NCBI GenBank assembly: GCA_943324745.2
Contig: CALPMT020000007.1
Span: 45,852-109,851 of the forward strand
DNA length: 64,000 nt
Reading direction: 5' to 3'
Source of the DNA: Chitinophaga pinensis
GTDB lineage: Bacteria; Bacteroidota; Bacteroidia; Flavobacteriales_D; Crocinitomicaceae
In this document: positions 32,210 to 40,853 of the stretch, in pieces
Position numbering within the stretch: position 1 is the first letter of the stretch
Layout: every line of letters begins with the position of its first letter
The notes under the pieces: model-generated
The model's database searches: none
What the model was told of the DNA's origin: nothing
The model's input: the letters and a program-made list of their open reading frames with translations, nothing else
Position numbers and translations under genes: made by a program

Positions 32210-32797
32210 TTATTTTCCAAGTTCAAATCGAAAACCCAACATCATGGATAAACCATTACTTAATGAAGGATCGTAAAGATTTGATTTGTTAACAGATATT
32301 GAGTAGCGATAGTGTGCGCTAAAATTCAAAATACCATATGTGTAATAAATTCCAGGTGTAAAGGAAATTAAACGATCAATATTTAACATATTTCCTGTGT
32401 GAAAAAAAGACGTCGTTGAGAGATCTTTTACTCCAAATTCAGCATATGCAAGTCCTAAACTGAATGCTAAATCATTTTTTGCTCGCTGAAAAATCGAATA
32501 TTGTTGTAAATAACCAAAGTTGATATAATTAAAAACAGGTTTTGAACTAACTAGTTCAATACTTTTATCATGAATAGTTAGCTCATTTGAGTTATAATTA
32601 AAACCAAATAAGTGTCTCTTATATTTAACACCATAAATAACCTCACTCGCAAATGAAGGCCTGTAATTTAGCGTTGATGCACCAAAATTTATTCCAATGA
32701 CAATCTTTGCCTTAGGTTTAGAATTTAGGAGTGTTGTATCTTGAGCGTGGAGCTGTAAGGATAATCCTAACATGATAAATAAGAATAGTCTTTTCAT
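32210..32797 (-). CDS. predicted outer-membrane protein, 195 aa
   Basis: A 195-residue exported protein with a signal peptide (LFLFIMLGLSLQLHAQ). Beta-strand-like stretches such as KRHLFGFNYNSNELTIH, GIYYTYGILNFSAHYRYSIS and the C-terminal GLSMMLGFRFELGK, which ends near an aromatic strand, fit a small outer-membrane barrel. I do not recognise the family. It stands alone on the minus strand. Confidence 0.55.
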   Translation of the reverse strand: MKRLFLFIMLGLSLQLHAQDTTLLNSKPKAKIVIGINFGASTLNYRPSFASEVIYGVKYKRHLFGFNYNSNELTIHDKSIELVSSKPVFNYINFGYLQQYSIFQRAKNDLAFSLGLAYAEFGVKDLSTTSFFHTGNMLNIDRLISFTPGIYYTYGILNFSAHYRYSISVNKSNLYDPSLSNGLSMMLGFRFELGK

Positions 32798-33116
32798 TTT
32801 CTAAGTTGTTTATAGATTTTTTATCTCGTAAAATTAATGGTAAGTTTTAGTTATCATCTACGACTTCGAATGTAAATTTACTTTAGATAACAAATACATC
32901 TACTTCGAGACAAAGGATTCAGCGTGGATCAATACGAGTTTGTCCATAGTGTCACACGTATAATTATAGGTGTTTTTATTGTGATGCATGTTAAATATAT
33001 ACCATCTTATCGATCGATTTCAAATGATCGATTCGTAATTTTCGTTCAATTAAAAAAGCGGAAAATCCTTTTAGGAAATCCCGCTTTTATATTTTATTTC
33101 AGAGACGATTTGTCAA
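32798..33116. other. intergenic stretch, 319 bp
   Basis: AT-rich. It holds the terminator at 33054-33088 and a cgatcgatttcaaatgatcg near-palindrome around 33010. Nothing coding is visible. Confidence 0.4.
33054..33088 (-). terminator. terminator of the 168-aa gene
   Basis: On the minus strand GCGGGATTTCCT-AAA-AGG and ATTTTCCGC form a hairpin with a small internal loop, flanked by A and T runs. A hairpin of the same design is at 63883-63915. Confidence 0.65.
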
Positions 33117-33623
33117 TTATAATTTATAAGCTACACCAACGTTTAAACCTAGTCCTTTCGTTGCATTATCTTCAGTCATTATGTAATTGTATTTAGCATT
33201 CAATACTACATCCAATTGTTTGCTTAATTCATATTCAAAACCAACTACTGGTGCAAATGCTAAATTGTTAGTTACTTCTGTTTCACCACCGCCGCTAACA
33301 CCTAATCTATTTACACCAACTTCTAATCCACCAAAAGAAGTTAATTTATTGACATTACGTTTATATTCAATTAATCCCATAATTGGCATTGATATCAAAC
33401 TTACTCCAGGAAATACCTCTTTACTGTAATATCCTACATTAGCACCGATTCTTAAATTATCGTTCAATTCATGTTTGCCAAAAGCACTTAATCCCATTAA
33501 ATTATAGGACATCATTTCATCACCAACTTGCATTAAACCTACGGTTGCTCCAAATTGGTTTTGCGCTTTTACTCCGAATGTAGCTGTTAAAATAGTCGCT
33601 ACTGTAAAGATTAACTTTTTCAT
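33117..33623 (-). CDS. outer-membrane beta-barrel protein, 168 aa
   Basis: A 168-residue exported barrel with a signal peptide (KKLIFTVATILTATFGVKAQ). Alternating strands such as RIGANVGYYSKEV, TSFGGLEVGVNRLGVSG and FAPVVGFEYELSKQLDVVLN, ending YNYIM...GLNVGVAYKL, match the OmpA/OprF-like small barrels (porin family) of Bacteroidota. The last residue is not aromatic (Leu), but the terminal strand pattern is typical. It is monocistronic with a hairpin terminator. Confidence 0.75.
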   Translation of the reverse strand: MKKLIFTVATILTATFGVKAQNQFGATVGLMQVGDEMMSYNLMGLSAFGKHELNDNLRIGANVGYYSKEVFPGVSLISMPIMGLIEYKRNVNKLTSFGGLEVGVNRLGVSGGGETEVTNNLAFAPVVGFEYELSKQLDVVLNAKYNYIMTEDNATKGLGLNVGVAYKL

Positions 33624-34065
33624 TTTTATGTTGTTTTTATTAGTTACTAATTTTTAATTTTTAAACCGTTTTTTCCAAAAGCATCTGTTGGATCAATTTT
33701 ATCATCGTGAATTCCAACATAATCTCCATCTTTAAAATAGATATTGTATTAAGTTCTGATGCCTAATACCATGCAGCTATTTTATATAGCTTTACTAAAA
33801 CGGTACAAATTTATAATAATTTACTGAAATATAAGTTCGTTTTGAATTCATTTTTTTTAATCTAACTACTTTATAAGTAATACTTTATTACTTGGCTCTA
33901 AATTTTCAGGTAATTGTGTTTTTTTTGCTAACGTTTTCTTTGTTAGTTTTTTAAGCTTTATTCTTTTAGTTCGATTGAATTTTTTAAAATCACAACACTT
34001 TTATACGTATTAAAACGAGGTTGTTTTTTTGAAAAATAATTTTAGCTATTTTTTGATTGAAAAAA
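33624..34065. other. intergenic stretch, 442 bp
   Basis: Very AT-rich. It contains the coding remnant at 33647-33748; beyond that I see no gene, RNA or clear promoter. Confidence 0.4.
33647..33748 (-). pseudogene. short coding remnant
   Basis: Thirty-three codons on the minus strand read YNIYFKDGDYVGIHDDKIDP, then TDAFGKNGLKIKN and a stop. There is no start codon and a stop lies directly upstream. The composition is protein-like, so it may be the tail of a lost gene; the family is not recognised. Confidence 0.35.
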
Positions 34066-35499
34066 TCAATTAAATTGTTTTTTTATTTGTTCGACGTAAA
34101 GGTCCACCACTTGTTTTAAAATGCCTTGTTCGCTATCTTTTCCTTGGATACGTATCGTAGATCCCTCATTCGTTGCTGTGATTTTTACCCATGAAATCAC
34201 ATTCAAAAATGGATATTCACTGACTAGGACTGGTTGTTTACTATTGTATTCCGTCACATCCATAAATAAATCGAAACCATGTGTACCGAAATCGTTAGCA
34301 AAAACAGGTAGTATAAGTTGTTGCTGAGAAATAACATGTGTTTTACTTGTAGCTACTACTGCTTTTTCATGAATGTTTAGGTTGTAAAGCGGATTAGTCG
34401 AGAAAAAGGAATGCATTAAATGGGAGATTGATTTACCCTCATCTCCCAAAGCAATGTATGCACTATGACTATTGTCTTCACCATAATATAAAAGGGTAAG
34501 TTGTCCACCCAATAAATTGCTCACAGGACGATTACCCAATGCCAACATTCCAAATGCTATATTACCATGTGTTTGTCCAAGTTCCTCAAAAAAATCAGGA
34601 TTGAAGTCTTCAATTAAGGTTTGGATTTTCATTGGATCCAAGTGCATAGAAACACCCAAGGTCACATTTCCTTTGGCGAGTGATCCAAGTGAATTAGCGG
34701 CGTGTGAATCGAATATCATGCGTTTTTTTAAACTTTCAGAGAAGTGATGTTTGGTCTTTATTGTAATGCCTCCTCCTTCGAATGTTAACGTAGTAGTTAA
34801 TGTTGCGTTTTTAAGTAGTTGCTCAACTTCTTTTAGTTTGATTTTGTCTAGGCTAATTGCATGATTTTGTTTGTACAATTCATAAATATGATCGATGTGG
34901 GTGTGTAGTTCAATAGTACCCTTTGTAAATGATTGATTGTTAATTGCTAGAGCTTTGACTTGATTTAAACGTTGAAAAATGGTCGAAAATTGGTTTTGTG
35001 TAATAGCTCCTTGTTTTTGAAAATGAAACACAACTACATTACCTTGTATACCGACACCATAGGAGTTTCCAAGCGCATAATCCAAGTTTTTACCATGTTC
35101 TAACATCAGGCCTAAGGAAGCTATCTTATCCTGAATAGAATCTTTGTTTTTTAACGTTGCAAATACATTTACTTCCAATGGATTTCCTTCATGGTCTAAT
35201 AAACCTTCCACAGAAAAATAAATGCCTGAATCGATATGAATACCTTGGTTGAATTCAAGTATTTCTTTCGAAATTAAGTTGTTTAGTTTAGGGATGTGTT
35301 GATAATCCGCATTTTGTAAAATATCTTTTATATTAATTTTTCCAGAGAAAATAACCTGTTGATTTTGGTTGGCATATTGGTTGAATTTCTCCTTTAAATT
35401 GCGTTCTTTGGCTTCGTTTGAACAAGAAGTCAAAAATGTTACAAGCATCAAGAAAAGAAGACTTAAGGGAATTAATCGCATAGTGGCTCGATTTATCAA
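34066..35499 (-). CDS. large lipoprotein of unknown function
   Basis: A 477-residue lipoprotein; the signal peptide ends in a lipobox (LVTFLTSCSNE). The body alternates beta and helical parts: QQVIFSGKINIKDILQNADY, then GIHIDSGIYFSVEGLLDHEG and a C-terminal VISWVKITATNEGSTIRIQG. The overall form recalls Bacteroidota DUF4836-type lipoproteins, but I am not sure. It overlaps the start of the divergent plus-strand gene by 17 bases, so the two genes share one control region. Confidence 0.65.
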   Translation of the reverse strand: MINRATMRLIPLSLLFLMLVTFLTSCSNEAKERNLKEKFNQYANQNQQVIFSGKINIKDILQNADYQHIPKLNNLISKEILEFNQGIHIDSGIYFSVEGLLDHEGNPLEVNVFATLKNKDSIQDKIASLGLMLEHGKNLDYALGNSYGVGIQGNVVVFHFQKQGAITQNQFSTIFQRLNQVKALAINNQSFTKGTIELHTHIDHIYELYKQNHAISLDKIKLKEVEQLLKNATLTTTLTFEGGGITIKTKHHFSESLKKRMIFDSHAANSLGSLAKGNVTLGVSMHLDPMKIQTLIEDFNPDFFEELGQTHGNIAFGMLALGNRPVSNLLGGQLTLLYYGEDNSHSAYIALGDEGKSISHLMHSFFSTNPLYNLNIHEKAVVATSKTHVISQQQLILPVFANDFGTHGFDLFMDVTEYNSKQPVLVSEYPFLNVISWVKITATNEGSTIRIQGKDSEQGILKQVVDLYVEQIKKQFN

Positions 35500-36115
35500 T
35501 ATTAATTACGAATTTTACGCTGTAAATTTAGTCAGAAAAACGAACGGTATGCACGCGATTGAACCCTTTTACATGTGGAGAGATTTTTACATCGCATCAG
35601 AAGATGTGGCTTCTCCATTTTATGGAAGGGATTACAGTGAGTTTACCTATACAGATCAAATTTATAATTTTTACATTCATCCTCAATGGGATTCCATCGG
35701 ATCTCCAACGATGTTTATTAAAATCTTATATGTCGATTACGACGAATCTTTTGCTATAATTGAAATGATAGGGGAATGGAACGATACGATTGAGAACGAT
35801 ATTATGACCCTCAAACGTGACATCATCGAACCTATCATGGAACACGGAGTCAATAAATTCATTTTGATTGGAGAAAACATTCTAAATTTCCATTATTCCG
35901 ACGATTGTTACTACGAAGAATGGTTTGACGAAGTGGAAGAAGGGTGGATAGCCCTAGTGAATTTCCATGATCATGTCATCAAAGAATTTGAGAAAATTCA
36001 TATCGACAGTTATTTCGTGATGGGAGGCGAATTGGAAGAAGAAGAATGGCGCACCATGCAACCCTACGATTTTTACGTGAAAATTTCAGATTATGTCCAA
36101 AAACGATTATCGTAG
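35483..36115 (+). CDS. conserved hypothetical protein, 210 aa
   Basis: From a GTG at 35483 the protein reads VARFININYEFYAVNLVRKT, then MHAIEPFYMWRDFYIASEDV and YDESFAIIEMIGEWNDTIE. This matches a conserved, uncharacterised Bacteroidota family that I recognise by its MHAIEPFYMWRD motif. It is soluble and acidic near the C-terminus. The longer in-frame start at 35369 would lie within the divergent lipoprotein gene, so the GTG, or ATG 35549, is more likely. Repeats follow directly behind the stop. Function unknown. Confidence 0.7.
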   Translation: MARFININYEFYAVNLVRKTNGMHAIEPFYMWRDFYIASEDVASPFYGRDYSEFTYTDQIYNFYIHPQWDSIGSPTMFIKILYVDYDESFAIIEMIGEWNDTIENDIMTLKRDIIEPIMEHGVNKFILIGENILNFHYSDDCYYEEWFDEVEEGWIALVNFHDHVIKEFEKIHIDSYFVMGGELEEEEWRTMQPYDFYVKISDYVQKRLS

Positions 36116-36175
36116 AGACACAATACATTGTGTCTCCTAAATGTATTGTGTCTCCTAAATACATTGTGTCACCCT
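36115..36175. repeat. acaca/tgtgt tandem and palindromic repeats
   Basis: A 10-bp stem gagacacaat-ac-attgtgtctc (36115-36136) starts at the last base of the preceding stop codon and is followed by two 18-bp tandem units, ctaaatgtattgtgtctc and ctaaatacattgtgtcac. It may terminate the upstream gene and is a likely mobile palindromic unit. Confidence 0.6.
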
Positions 36176-36208
36176 AATTGTTTAAAAAAACAAAAAAATA
36201 CAACGTAA

Positions 36209-36229
36209 GGATGTTGCACTGCAACATCC
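36209..36229. promoter_or_regulatory. 21-bp palindrome before the NtrC-type regulator
   Basis: ggatgttgca-c-tgcaacatcc is a perfect 10-bp inverted repeat, 31 bases upstream of the regulator ATG. It may be an operator for this gene or part of the preceding repeats. Confidence 0.45.
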
Positions 36230-36260
36230 ATATTTTTATAAAATAAAAATATAGATAGAA

Positions 36261-37430
36261 ATGAAAAAAATCCTAATAATTGACGACGAACGAAGCATAC
36301 GTCGCGCCCTACGCGAAATCCTTGAATTCGAAGGATACCAAGTCTACGAAGCAGAAAACGGTCAAGAAGGTCTTGATTTGTTAAAATCAAATCAATATGA
36401 TCTTGTATTCTGCGACATCAAAATGCCTATCCTCGATGGAATGGAAGTGTTGGAAGCTATCAAAAAAACAGAAAACGATACGCCTTTCATAATGATTAGC
36501 GGACACGGAACTATCGAAACAGCTGTCGAAGCAATACGTAAAGGTGCGTTTGATTTTATCGAAAAACCATTGGACTTAAACCGTATACTAGTAACACTTC
36601 GTAATGCAAATGATCGTATATCATTAGTAGAACAAACTAGTGTACTTAAGTCAACCATCAAAAAAATCAAAGGCTCAACCATTATCGGTAATTCCGAAGG
36701 GATTGTTCGAATCAAAGAAATGATTGAAAAAGTAGCACCTTCGGATGCGCGCGTTTTGATTACAGGTGGCAACGGAACAGGGAAGGAGTTGGTAGCTCGC
36801 TCATTACATGAGCTCTCAAACCGTGTTAAAATGCCGTTTATTGAGGTGAATTGCGCAGCAATTCCATCAGAGTTGATCGAAAGCGAATTGTTTGGTCATG
36901 AAAAAGGAGCGTTTACATCTGCTGTAAAAGACAAAAAAGGAAAGTTTGAATTAGCACAAGGTGGAACTATCTTCCTAGACGAAATTGGGGATATGAGTCT
37001 AGCTGCACAAGCGAAAGTCTTACGTGCTTTACAGGAAAACGTAATTCAACGTGTAGGAAGTGAGAAGGATACAAAAATTGATTGTCGCGTAATTGCTGCA
37101 ACAAACAAAGATTTACGCAAAGAAATTGAAGCGGGTAGGTTCCGGGAAGATTTATTTCACCGTATTGCTATCATCTTGATTCATGTACCAGCACTCAATG
37201 ACCGTCGCAATGATATTCCCTTGTTAGCAGAACACTTTCTAACGGTGGTATGTAACGATCATGGTATCGCTAGAAAATCGTTGGACGAAAAAGCAATTCA
37301 AGCACTCACAGCAATTAATTGGACAGGAAATATCCGTGAATTACGCAATGTCATCGAACGATTAGTAATTCTTGCTGGGGATTTAATAACCGAACAAGAT
37401 GTAAACTTATTTGCAAATCCGAAGGGATAG
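36261..37430 (+). CDS. NtrC-type response regulator without HTH
   Basis: A 389-residue protein with a receiver domain (about 1-120, phospho-acceptor Asp52 in CDIKMP, followed by ISGHGT and the Lys in FIEKPLD) and a sigma-54-type AAA+ domain (about 140-380; Walker [13 protein letters not shown], then [31 protein letters not shown] as Walker B, and FREDLFHRI). The GAFTGA loop that contacts sigma-54 is GAFTSA here. The protein ends right after the AAA+ lid ([16 protein letters not shown]), with no Fis-type DNA-binding domain. It may act in solution, or on ATPase-driven targets other than sigma-54 promoters. Confidence 0.85.
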   Translation: MKKILIIDDERSIRRALREILEFEGYQVYEAENGQEGLDLLKSNQYDLVFCDIKMPILDGMEVLEAIKKTENDTPFIMISGHGTIETAVEAIRKGAFDFIEKPLDLNRILVTLRNANDRISLVEQTSVLKSTIKKIKGSTIIGNSEGIVRIKEMIEKVAPSDARVLITGGNGTGKELVARSLHELSNRVKMPFIEVNCAAIPSELIESELFGHEKGAFTSAVKDKKGKFELAQGGTIFLDEIGDMSLAAQAKVLRALQENVIQRVGSEKDTKIDCRVIAATNKDLRKEIEAGRFREDLFHRIAIILIHVPALNDRRNDIPLLAEHFLTVVCNDHGIARKSLDEKAIQALTAINWTGNIRELRNVIERLVILAGDLITEQDVNLFANPKG

Positions 37431-37657
37431 AATCGAACTTTAAACTTTCCTACTTGATTAAGGATTGGGGGAGGTGACCCTGTTCCGCTGATAGTGTCTT
37501 CCTGCGGTTGTTTTACTTCACCTGATCCCGCTTCAACTATCTTCCTGCGATAATTTTATTTTTCAAACCATTTTTTTAAGTCCATCTGCTCGTGTAAAGA
37601 ATTTATTTTTTTACTTACTAGCCAGTTTTTCTAAAGTGTCTTTCCGCGTTAGATTTT

Positions 37658-38425
37658 TTATTTCCCCCCTTTTAAAATACTTCCAAAAACTTTCGTCACC
37701 GCCTCGGTAGCAGTATTAGTAATTCCGGTAACAGCTGCGTTTGGATCTTTACGGATTTTGTTTTCTTCAATTTCCACTAATTTAAATAAACCAGAAATAG
37801 CACGCTCAGTAACATATCCATTCAAATCAGGATTGATGCTTTTTCCACCTGTGAAAACATTAACTTTGTTATAGTTTGTAGCTAAGGGAGCCCAATATTT
37901 GGTTAATTCTACTGTTTGAATCGCTTTGTCTACCTCTGGACGAAATGCAGTTTTTAATTCTCCACTTGTAGCATTTTGTAAAAAACGAGTGGCGGAACCA
38001 TTCCCCCCATTTAGTATTGCCAAACCATCTGAAATATTCATGTTTTTTATCGAATTCAAAAAGATAGGAAGCGCTTTTTTTGTTGCTTCTTCTGCAGCGC
38101 GATTTAACGTCATTTCGAAACGGTCAACTTGACTTTTCATCTTTAATTTGATGGCAGCATCTTTGATTTTTTGAGCATCCGCAGGAAATGGCAAAGTAAT
38201 CAATGGGTTCTTCCAAAAACCATCCAGTGCTGAACTTTGTTTTACAGAGTTTTCTATACTGATGTTTAATGCGTCTTTCAACCCTTTGATGATTTCATCT
38301 TTCGATAAAAGATTTAAAGAAATAGACTTCGTGTAACTATTCGTATAACTAAAAGAACTTAGTGTTGTTATAGATAAAGTCGTGAATGCAGAAAACAATA
38401 CTGCCGTTAAAATATTTTTTTTCAT
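37658..38425 (-). CDS. DUF4197 family exported protein
   Basis: A 255-residue protein from ATG 38425 with a signal peptide (KKNILTAVLFSAFTTLSITT). LSKDEIIKGLKDALNISIEN followed by FPADAQKIKDAAIKLKMKSQ matches DUF4197, a helical periplasmic family of Bacteroidota and Proteobacteria without known function. The ending NAAVTGITNTATEAVTKVFG is typical. A longer start at 38512 is in frame but gives no signal peptide, so 38425 is preferred. A CinA gene follows in divergent orientation. Confidence 0.85.
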   Translation of the reverse strand: MKKNILTAVLFSAFTTLSITTLSSFSYTNSYTKSISLNLLSKDEIIKGLKDALNISIENSVKQSSALDGFWKNPLITLPFPADAQKIKDAAIKLKMKSQVDRFEMTLNRAAEEATKKALPIFLNSIKNMNISDGLAILNGGNGSATRFLQNATSGELKTAFRPEVDKAIQTVELTKYWAPLATNYNKVNVFTGGKSINPDLNGYVTERAISGLFKLVEIEENKIRKDPNAAVTGITNTATEAVTKVFGSILKGGK

Positions 38426-38823
38426 GATTTCGATTTTGGTGTTCAAACTTACAATAAATTTACACGAAAGATCATTAAAAATAATGAATCTACTATTTTT
38501 TTTTGAAGCCATAAATTGGCCATTAATGAAATTGACGTAGAAAATAAGTGGAATGAAACGTTGTCCAACCCTTGTTTGAATCCAGCCTTCTAGTTTTTAG
38601 TGTAAAAATTAGTTAAAGGCGTTTGTGAGTTTGGGTGAAGACAGTGAAATGAAACGTAATTTTCTAGTAAAGTTCATAGAGGCCAAGACTTTTTTGGTTC
38701 CATCTTTTTTTTGGCAATGCACCGCGAAGCTGCTACGGAGTAAAAAAAGATGGAATTAAATACAACATTGCAAAATTAAGAATTGATTGAGAATACAATA
38801 AAAATATAATCATTTGTAATAAT
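38426..38823. other. intergenic stretch, 398 bp
   Basis: It holds a ccaagac-ttttttgg hairpin and the long inverted repeat at 38698-38755. Nothing coding is seen. The cinA promoter is unclear; TCATTTG at about 38810 is a partial -7 match. Confidence 0.4.
38698..38755. repeat. 14-bp inverted repeat with 30-base loop
   Basis: ttccatcttttttt (38698-38711) and aaaaaaagatggaa (38742-38755) are perfect complements around a GC-richer loop that contains ccg and cgg. The form is that of Bacteroidota intergenic palindromes often found at transcript ends. Confidence 0.65.
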
Positions 38824-40068
38824 ATGAAGGCAGAACTAATTTCTATTGGAGACGAACTTTTGATCGGACAAACAATAAACACAAACGCCTCCTGGTTAGG
38901 AGCTGAGTTAGCTTTGCAGGGGATCCAAGTCAAATGGTGTACCACAATTTCAGATGATAAAGAAGACATTCTATTTACAGTCGATCAAGCATTGAATCGT
39001 TCGCAATTAGTAATTATCACAGGCGGTTTAGGGCCTACGAAGGACGATATTACCAAACATACTCTGACTGAATATTTTAACACAGAATTAGTGATTGATC
39101 CTGCTGTTCTTGAAAAAATTCAAGAATATTTCCGTTTAAGAGGTCGTGAGATGTTGGAGGTGAATAACATGCAAGCAGCCTTACCGAAAGCATGTACGAT
39201 TATTCCTAACAATCACGGAACTGCTTCAGGAATGTGGTTCGAGAAAAATGGTTCTGTGTTAATTAGTCTTCCAGGTGTACCTTATGAAATGAAAGGTTTA
39301 ATGAAAGATACCTTGTTGGAGAAAATCCGCAAACATTTCAATACAAAAGCGTTATATCACAAAACAATATTAACAACTGGAATTGGGGAGTCTTTTTTAG
39401 CAGAAACGATGGCAGATTGGGAAAATCGTATTCGTGAATATGGGTTAGGTTTAGCTTATTTACCTTCTCCTGGATTAGTGAAGTTGCGTATTTCTTCTTA
39501 TAGAGGACAGGAAGATGCACCTGTAATGGAAAAGTTTTTCAAAGAAATCGAAAATAAATTACCACAACATGTATTTGGATATGAAAACGACACGCTACCT
39601 GAAGTGATTGGACGTTTATTGTTAAAAGAAGGGAAAACAGTGGGAACCGTTGAGAGTTGTACAGGCGGCGGAGTAGCAAATGGAATTGTGACTGTACCTG
39701 GTTCAAGCGCTTATTTTCAAGGGAGTTTAACGACATATTCCTATGAATTGAAAACAAAATTAGCAGGTGTAAATCCACAAACACTAGAAAAATTTGGTGC
39801 GGTAAGTGAAGAGACAGTTCGTGAAATGGCTATTGGAGGAAGAGAAAAATTAGAGGTAGATTATTGTATTTCGATCTCTGGAGTTGCTGGACCAGATGGA
39901 GGAATGCCTGATAAACCAGTCGGAACTGTCTGGATGGCAATAGCTTTAGAAGGAGAATGTGTAACAAAAAAAATAAATTTAGGAGATAATCGCGAAAGAA
40001 ACATACAAATGACTATATTTGCATCTCTGAATATGCTTCGAAATGTATTGTTAACATCTAGAAGTTAA
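38824..40068 (+). CDS. cinA: CinA family protein (nicotinamide mononucleotide deamidase/CDP-type)
   Basis: A 414-residue cytosolic protein. The N-terminal MoaB-like domain begins MKAELISIGDELLIGQTINT and includes TGGLGPTKDDITK. The C-terminal CinA_C domain has TVGTVESCTGGGVANGIVTV and SISGVAGPDGGMPDKPVGTV. CinA proteins have NMN deamidase and/or ADP-ribose pyrophosphatase activity and are linked to recA expression in some species. Both domains are complete and length is normal. It is 82 bases upstream of rpmB but probably not co-transcribed with it. Confidence 0.93.
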   Translation: MKAELISIGDELLIGQTINTNASWLGAELALQGIQVKWCTTISDDKEDILFTVDQALNRSQLVIITGGLGPTKDDITKHTLTEYFNTELVIDPAVLEKIQEYFRLRGREMLEVNNMQAALPKACTIIPNNHGTASGMWFEKNGSVLISLPGVPYEMKGLMKDTLLEKIRKHFNTKALYHKTILTTGIGESFLAETMADWENRIREYGLGLAYLPSPGLVKLRISSYRGQEDAPVMEKFFKEIENKLPQHVFGYENDTLPEVIGRLLLKEGKTVGTVESCTGGGVANGIVTVPGSSAYFQGSLTTYSYELKTKLAGVNPQTLEKFGAVSEETVREMAIGGREKLEVDYCISISGVAGPDGGMPDKPVGTVWMAIALEGECVTKKINLGDNRERNIQMTIFASLNMLRNVLLTSRS

Positions 40069-40083
40069 AAAACAGAAAAATAG

Positions 40084-40114
40084 TTGTGTAATTAGAAAAT
40101 TATGTTTTTCTTTG
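40084..40114 (+). promoter_or_regulatory. possible promoter of rpmB-rpmG
   Basis: TTG (40084-40086), 20-base spacer, TTTCTTTG (40107-40114), a partial match to TAnnTTTG, 36 bases before the rpmB ATG. Confidence 0.3.
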
Positions 40115-40150
40115 CACCCGCTTTTAGATTTTTAGTTAAATATATATAAG

Positions 40151-40387
40151 ATGTCACGAGTTTGTCAATTAACAGGTAAGTCAGTAATGGTTGGGAACAA
40201 TGTTTCTCACTCAAACAGAAAAACAAAACGTAAGTTTTTCCCGAACTTAGTTACGAAAAAGTTCTTTCTTCCAGAAGAGGACAAATTTGTAACATTGAAA
40301 ATTTCAACTTCAGCGTTGAGAACAATTAACAAAAAAGGGATCACAGAGGTTGTTAAAGAAGCTCGTGAAAAAGGATATCTAAAATAA
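40151..40387 (+). CDS. rpmB: 50S ribosomal protein L28
   Basis: A 78-residue basic ribosomal protein beginning [20 protein letters not shown], the classic L28 start, followed by [12 protein letters not shown]. It stabilises the large ribosomal subunit. It heads the operon rpmB-rpmG-DUF4295, a conserved Bacteroidota order. Confidence 0.97.
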   Translation: MSRVCQLTGKSVMVGNNVSHSNRKTKRKFFPNLVTKKFFLPEEDKFVTLKISTSALRTINKKGITEVVKEAREKGYLK

Positions 40388-40433
40388 AACTACTTCGACC
40401 CATTGTGAAATGGCAGAATAAAAAGTAAAGAAA

Positions 40434-40622
40434 ATGGCAAAGAAAGCAAAAGGTAATAGAATACAAGTTATTCTAGAATGTACAGAGCATAAAGCTACAG
40501 GTGTTGCTGGAACATCTCGTTACATCACGACTAAAAATCGTAAAAACACTCCAGAGAGATTAGAGATCAGAAAATACAATCCGATCTTACGTAAATATAC
40601 TGTTCATAAAGAAATTAAATAA
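40434..40622 (+). CDS. rpmG: 50S ribosomal protein L33
   Basis: A 62-residue ribosomal protein, [20 protein letters not shown], then [20 protein letters not shown]. Only one Cys is present, so it is the zinc-free (C-) form. It lies between rpmB and the DUF4295 gene. Part of the 50S subunit near the E site. Confidence 0.97.
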   Translation: MAKKAKGNRIQVILECTEHKATGVAGTSRYITTKNRKNTPERLEIRKYNPILRKYTVHKEIK

Positions 40623-40631
40623 TAGTCTGAC

Positions 40632-40787
40632 ATGGCAAAGAAAGTAGTAGCATCCTTACAAAAAGGAGGAGGAAAAGAACATACGAAAGTAATCAAAATG
40701 GTGAAGTCTGAGAAATCAGGAGCCTTTACTTTCAAAGAAGAAATCGTTCACAATGATAAAGTGAAAGAATGGTTTGCAAAAAACTAA
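40632..40787 (+). CDS. DUF4295 small protein
   Basis: A 51-residue basic protein beginning MAKKVVASLQKGGGKEHTKV and ending NDKVKEWFAKN. Proteins of this size follow rpmB-rpmG in nearly all Bacteroidota that I know and are named DUF4295; a ribosome-linked role is inferred from that position. It starts 9 bases after the rpmG stop and is followed by a strong terminator. Confidence 0.9.
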   Translation: MAKKVVASLQKGGGKEHTKVIKMVKSEKSGAFTFKEEIVHNDKVKEWFAKN

Positions 40788-40813
40788 TTCTATACTAAAA
40801 ATAATTAATGATT

Positions 40814-40839
40814 AGCTCTCTTTCCAAAGGGGGCTTTTT
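40814..40839 (+). terminator. rho-independent terminator of the rpmB operon
   Basis: agctctcttt-cc-aaagggggct forms a ten-pair stem (three G-U pairs) followed by TTTTT. It ends 14 bases before the ftsY start. Confidence 0.8.
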
Positions 40840-40853
40840 CTATTTTTAAACCT

